From Rugamonas rivuli (GTDB lineage Bacteria > Pseudomonadota > Gammaproteobacteria > Burkholderiales > Burkholderiaceae_D): a DNA stretch of 64,000 bases. The DNA is taken from contig NZ_WHUF01000011.1 in NCBI RefSeq assembly GCF_009380165.1, positions 62,001 through 126,000 of the forward strand. Direction: 5' to 3'. This document shows positions 61,403 to 64,000 of the stretch, piece after piece; positions within the stretch are counted from its first letter, which is position 1; each line of letters begins with the position of its first letter. The notes below the pieces were generated by a model, which had not been told where the DNA came from, made no database searches, and saw nothing but the letters and a program-made list of their open reading frames with translations. Made by a program: the position numbers and the translations under genes.

Positions 61403-63589
61403 TTAGCGCGTCGACAGCCGTTCGGCGACGATCTTCGGCGTGATAAAGACCAGCAATTCTGTCTTGTCGTTGGTGCGGCTGTTGGTGCGGAACAGATAGC
61501 CGAGCACCGGCACGTCGCCCAGCAGCGGCACCTTGGAGGTGGTGTTGCGTTCGGTCTGCTGGTAGATCCCGCCCAGCACCACCGTGCCGCCGTTCTCGAC
61601 CATGACCTGGGTCTTGACGTGCTTGGTGTCGATGGCGAAGCCGGCGCGGGTTTCCTGGCCGACGCTGTCCTTGTTGACGTCGACGTCGATGACGACGTTG
61701 CCGTCCGGCGTGATCTGCGGCGTCACTTCCAGCCGCAGGTTGGCCTTGCGGAACATGATCGAGGTGGCGCCGCTGCTGGTGGCCACCTGGTACGGCAGTT
61801 CGATACCCTGCTCGATCAGCGCGATGGCCTTGTCGGCCGTGATCACGCGCGGGCTGGAGATGATCTTGCCGGTGCCGTCCGCCTCCAGCGCCGACAGCTC
61901 GAGGTTCAGGAAGCGGTTGGCGGCCGACGAGAACAGGCTGATCGCCAGGTTGCCCGCCTGCGCGCCGTTGATGGCGCCGGCCGGCAGGTTGATGAACTGG
62001 CTGTTGTTGTAGCTGGTGTCGGTCGGCTTGATCTGGCCCGTCACTTCGCCGACGCCGGTGATGTTGCCGCCGATGGCGACGCGGGTGTTGCTGGTGCCGA
62101 GCTGGTAGCCGGAATCGCCGCCGCGCTGGGTGCGCAGGTCGGCAAAGCCCAGCTTGGCGCCGAGGTTGCGGGTGAAGGTGTCGCTGGCCTCGACGATGCG
62201 GGCCTCGATCAGCACCTGCTTGGAGGCGATGTCGGTCTTGGCGATCAGCCGGCGGATGTCTTCCAGCTTGGAGGCGATGTCGGTGACGAACAGCTGGTTG
62301 GTGCGCGGCTCGATGATGGCGCTGCCGCGCTTGGACAGGATGCGGTTCTTGCCGTCACCGGCGCCCTCCAGCCCGAACACGGTCTTGAAGGCGTCGGCCT
62401 TCTGGTAGTTCAGCTGGAAGATCTCGGACTTCAGCGGTTCCAGGTCGGCGATCTGGGCGCGCTGCTCCAGTTCCAGCTTTTCCTTGGTCAGCAGTTCTTC
62501 CTTGGGCGCGATCCACAGCACCGAGCCGTTCTTGCGCATGTCCAGGCCCTTGGCTTGCAGCACCACGTCCAGCGCCTGGTCCCACGGCACTTCCTTCAGG
62601 CGCAGGGTCAGGTTGCCGCCGACGCTGTCGCTGGTGATGATGTTCAGGCCGGAGATGTCGGCGATCGCCTGCAGCGCCGCGCGCACTTCGACGTTCTGGA
62701 AATTGAACGACAGCTTCTCGCCGCGATAGCCCTGGGTGCCCTGGGTCAGCTTGTTCGGATCTTCCTTGATCGGCTTGACGTCGATCACCAGCTGGGTGTC
62801 GCTCTGGTAGACGGTCTGTTCCCACAGGCCGCGCGCCTCGATGGTCATGCGCGTGTTGTCGCCCTGCGGCACGGTCGTCACCAGCGCCACCGGGGTGCCG
62901 AAGTCGCTGACGTCGAGCCGGCGGCGCAGGCTTTCCGGCACGCCGGTCTTGAGGAAGTCGACCACCACGCCGGTCGGCGTCTGGCGCACATCGACCGCCA
63001 CCTGGCTGTTGGGCAGGTCGACCACGACCCGGCCTTCGCCGTTGGCGCCGCGGCGGAAGTCCATGTCGCGCAAGAGCTGGCGGCCGGTCGGCGCGGCAAC
63101 CTTGGCGGCCACCGGCAAGCCCTTGGCGTCGACCGCCTGGGCCAGGCCGCCGGAACCGTCGATGGTCAGGATGACGGCGTTGCCGTCGATGGCGATGGCG
63201 TAGTTGAGGCTGCGTTTCAGGTTGAACACCAGGCGCGAGCGCTCGCCGGCCTGCACCACGTTGACGCCGCGCAGGTCGCCCAGGCTCAGTTCCTGCACAG
63301 TCTTGCCGGTGGCGTTGGAGGTGGCGCCGAAGTCCAGCGCGATGCGCGGCGGATTGGTGATGGCGAAGCCGATCGGCAATTTGTCGGGAGCGTTCTTCAG
63401 CGCGATCTTGACGATCACGTTGGAACCCTGCTGGTTGGCGGTGATCGCTTCGATGGCGTTCGAAGACGGCGCCTCAGGCGCGGCTTGGGCGCGGGCGACG
63501 CCGGCCAGTTGCATGGCGAAGGCAAAAGCGAGCACCGGCATCCAGCTGGCGACGGCCAGGGCGCGCCGGGGCGTGATGTGAGCGGTCAT
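61403..63589 (-). CDS. pilQ: Type IV pilus secretin PilQ
   Basis: A 728-residue outer-membrane secretin. After the signal peptide (to about VARAQA, residue 36) come AMIN-type domains (about 45-270), a secretin N0/N1 region (about 285-430, GEKLSFNFQNVEVRAALQAIADISGLNIITSD), and the C-terminal secretin domain with VPLLGDVPVLGYLFRTNSRTNDKTELLVFITPKIV. It forms the pore through which type IV pili extend. Its ATG overlaps the pilP stop by four bases. Confidence 0.97.
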   Translation of the reverse strand: MTAHITPRRALAVASWMPVLAFAFAMQLAGVARAQAAPEAPSSNAIEAITANQQGSNVIVKIALKNAPDKLPIGFAITNPPRIALDFGATSNATGKTVQELSLGDLRGVNVVQAGERSRLVFNLKRSLNYAIAIDGNAVILTIDGSGGLAQAVDAKGLPVAAKVAAPTGRQLLRDMDFRRGANGEGRVVVDLPNSQVAVDVRQTPTGVVVDFLKTGVPESLRRRLDVSDFGTPVALVTTVPQGDNTRMTIEARGLWEQTVYQSDTQLVIDVKPIKEDPNKLTQGTQGYRGEKLSFNFQNVEVRAALQAIADISGLNIITSDSVGGNLTLRLKEVPWDQALDVVLQAKGLDMRKNGSVLWIAPKEELLTKEKLELEQRAQIADLEPLKSEIFQLNYQKADAFKTVFGLEGAGDGKNRILSKRGSAIIEPRTNQLFVTDIASKLEDIRRLIAKTDIASKQVLIEARIVEASDTFTRNLGAKLGFADLRTQRGGDSGYQLGTSNTRVAIGGNITGVGEVTGQIKPTDTSYNNSQFINLPAGAINGAQAGNLAISLFSSAANRFLNLELSALEADGTGKIISSPRVITADKAIALIEQGIELPYQVATSSGATSIMFRKANLRLEVTPQITPDGNVVIDVDVNKDSVGQETRAGFAIDTKHVKTQVMVENGGTVVLGGIYQQTERNTTSKVPLLGDVPVLGYLFRTNSRTNDKTELLVFITPKIVAERLSTR

Positions 63590-64000
63590 TTGGTGATCTC
63601 CTTGCTTTCCTGCAGTTCCAACTTCGACATGCGTTCGACCCAGTCGCCGCCCGCATCCTGTACGATTTCCTTGACGCTGACGCTGGTGTCGTTGATGGCG
63701 GTGATCAGGCCGAAGTTCTGGCCCACGTGCTGGCCCACCACGACATGGTGCAGATTGCGGTCGACTTGCAGCAGTCCGTAGACCACGCCTTTTTTCTCCA
63801 TCGTGCCGACCATCTTGACGGTGTCGAGCGGGAAGCTCTCCAGCAATTCCTTGCGCCGCTCCAGGTCCGGCTTGATGCCGTTGTTGCCACGGGCCGAGGC
63901 CTTGGCCAGCTCGGCCAGCAGCTTGTTGGGGTTGAAGGGATCGATCGCGTCGGCCTGGGCGTAGGCGAAGGGGATGAAGGTCTTGGGCTCGGCCAGCGGC
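63586..64000 (-). CDS. pilP: Type IV pilus lipoprotein PilP, C-terminal part, cut by window edge
   Basis: About 137 codons of the C-terminal part are in view (AIDPFNPNKLLAELAKAS to QESKEITK). The beta-sandwich segment KMVGTMEKKGVVYGLLQVDRNLHHVVVGQHVGQNFG is the PilP core that contacts PilQ and PilN-PilO. The lipobox N-terminus lies outside the window. It ends in ATGA overlapping pilQ. Upstream pilMNO presumably follow beyond the edge. Confidence 0.9.
   Translation of the reverse strand, partial: PLAEPKTFIPFAYAQADAIDPFNPNKLLAELAKASARGNNGIKPDLERRKELLESFPLDTVKMVGTMEKKGVVYGLLQVDRNLHHVVVGQHVGQNFGLITAINDTSVSVKEIVQDAGGDWVERMSKLELQESKEITK

Noticed and set aside
59258..63781. A long + strand open frame of about 1500 codons
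   Set aside because: It lies entirely opposite the Big_1 lipoprotein and pilQ. The translation is rich in His, Arg, Gln, Val, Gly and Asp with no domain, and is a by-product of high GC in codon position three.

Overview
The window is about 64 kb of dense, high-GC proteobacterial chromosome. It most likely comes from a betaproteobacterium of the Oxalobacteraceae (Massilia/Duganella/Janthinobacterium type). The reasons are the ptsN-hprK-rapZ genes, the kdsD-kdsC-lptC-lptA-lptB-rpoN-hpf block, the mutM/TPR lipoprotein/lolB/ispE/tRNA-Gln/prs/rplY/pth block, the pilP-pilQ-aroK-aroB-dgt block, and PEP-CTERM proteins. The lineage is inferred from gene content and order only. No rRNA, CRISPR array, insertion sequence, integrase or prophage was seen, and no gap between genes exceeds 300 bases.

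1-6.6 kb: the end of ptsN, then hprK and rapZ on the + strand. A four-gene, opposite-strand iron-uptake operon (TonB-dependent receptor, DUF3325, DUF3649, PepSY protein) with a Fur-like box lies between hprK and rapZ. After rapZ come the decayed remains of a toxin-antitoxin pair.

6.6-11.7 kb: a hydrolase like 3-hydroxyisobutyryl-CoA hydrolase, then a two-gene polysaccharide unit (large TonB-dependent receptor plus PL5-type alginate lyase) whose upstream region carries GTAAAC/GTTTAC palindromes of LacI-operator type.

11.7-17.2 kb: the envelope and nitrogen-regulation block (hpf, rpoN, lptB, lptA, lptC, kdsC, kdsD), read on the - strand. A CPA2 cation/proton antiporter diverges from it and is followed by a REP-like paired palindrome.

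19.4-33.6 kb: accessory and signalling genes. These are a GGDEF cyclase, a MOSC protein, a NYN-LOTUS RNA-binding protein, a periplasmic binding protein, an unrecognised Cys/His-rich protein, a Crp-like/hybrid kinase/response-regulator operon with 4-base overlaps, two PEP-CTERM proteins, and an M28 peptidase operon headed by a near-perfect sigma-54 promoter. ychF closes this part.

33.8-45.4 kb: an unrecognised His-rich membrane protein with an acyltransferase, an MHS-type transporter, a DUF885 protein, the DUF2339-DUF3999 pair and an M20 amidohydrolase.

45.5-55.6 kb: housekeeping genes for translation, PRPP synthesis, isoprenoid synthesis and lipoprotein sorting, then mutM and mutY with a dynamin-like GTPase between them.

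55.6-64 kb: a coiled-coil protein built from a 60-bp tandem repeat, dgt, a single-frame aroK-aroB fusion, a large Ig-like (Big_1) lipoprotein and the type IV pilus genes pilQ and pilP (cut by the window edge).
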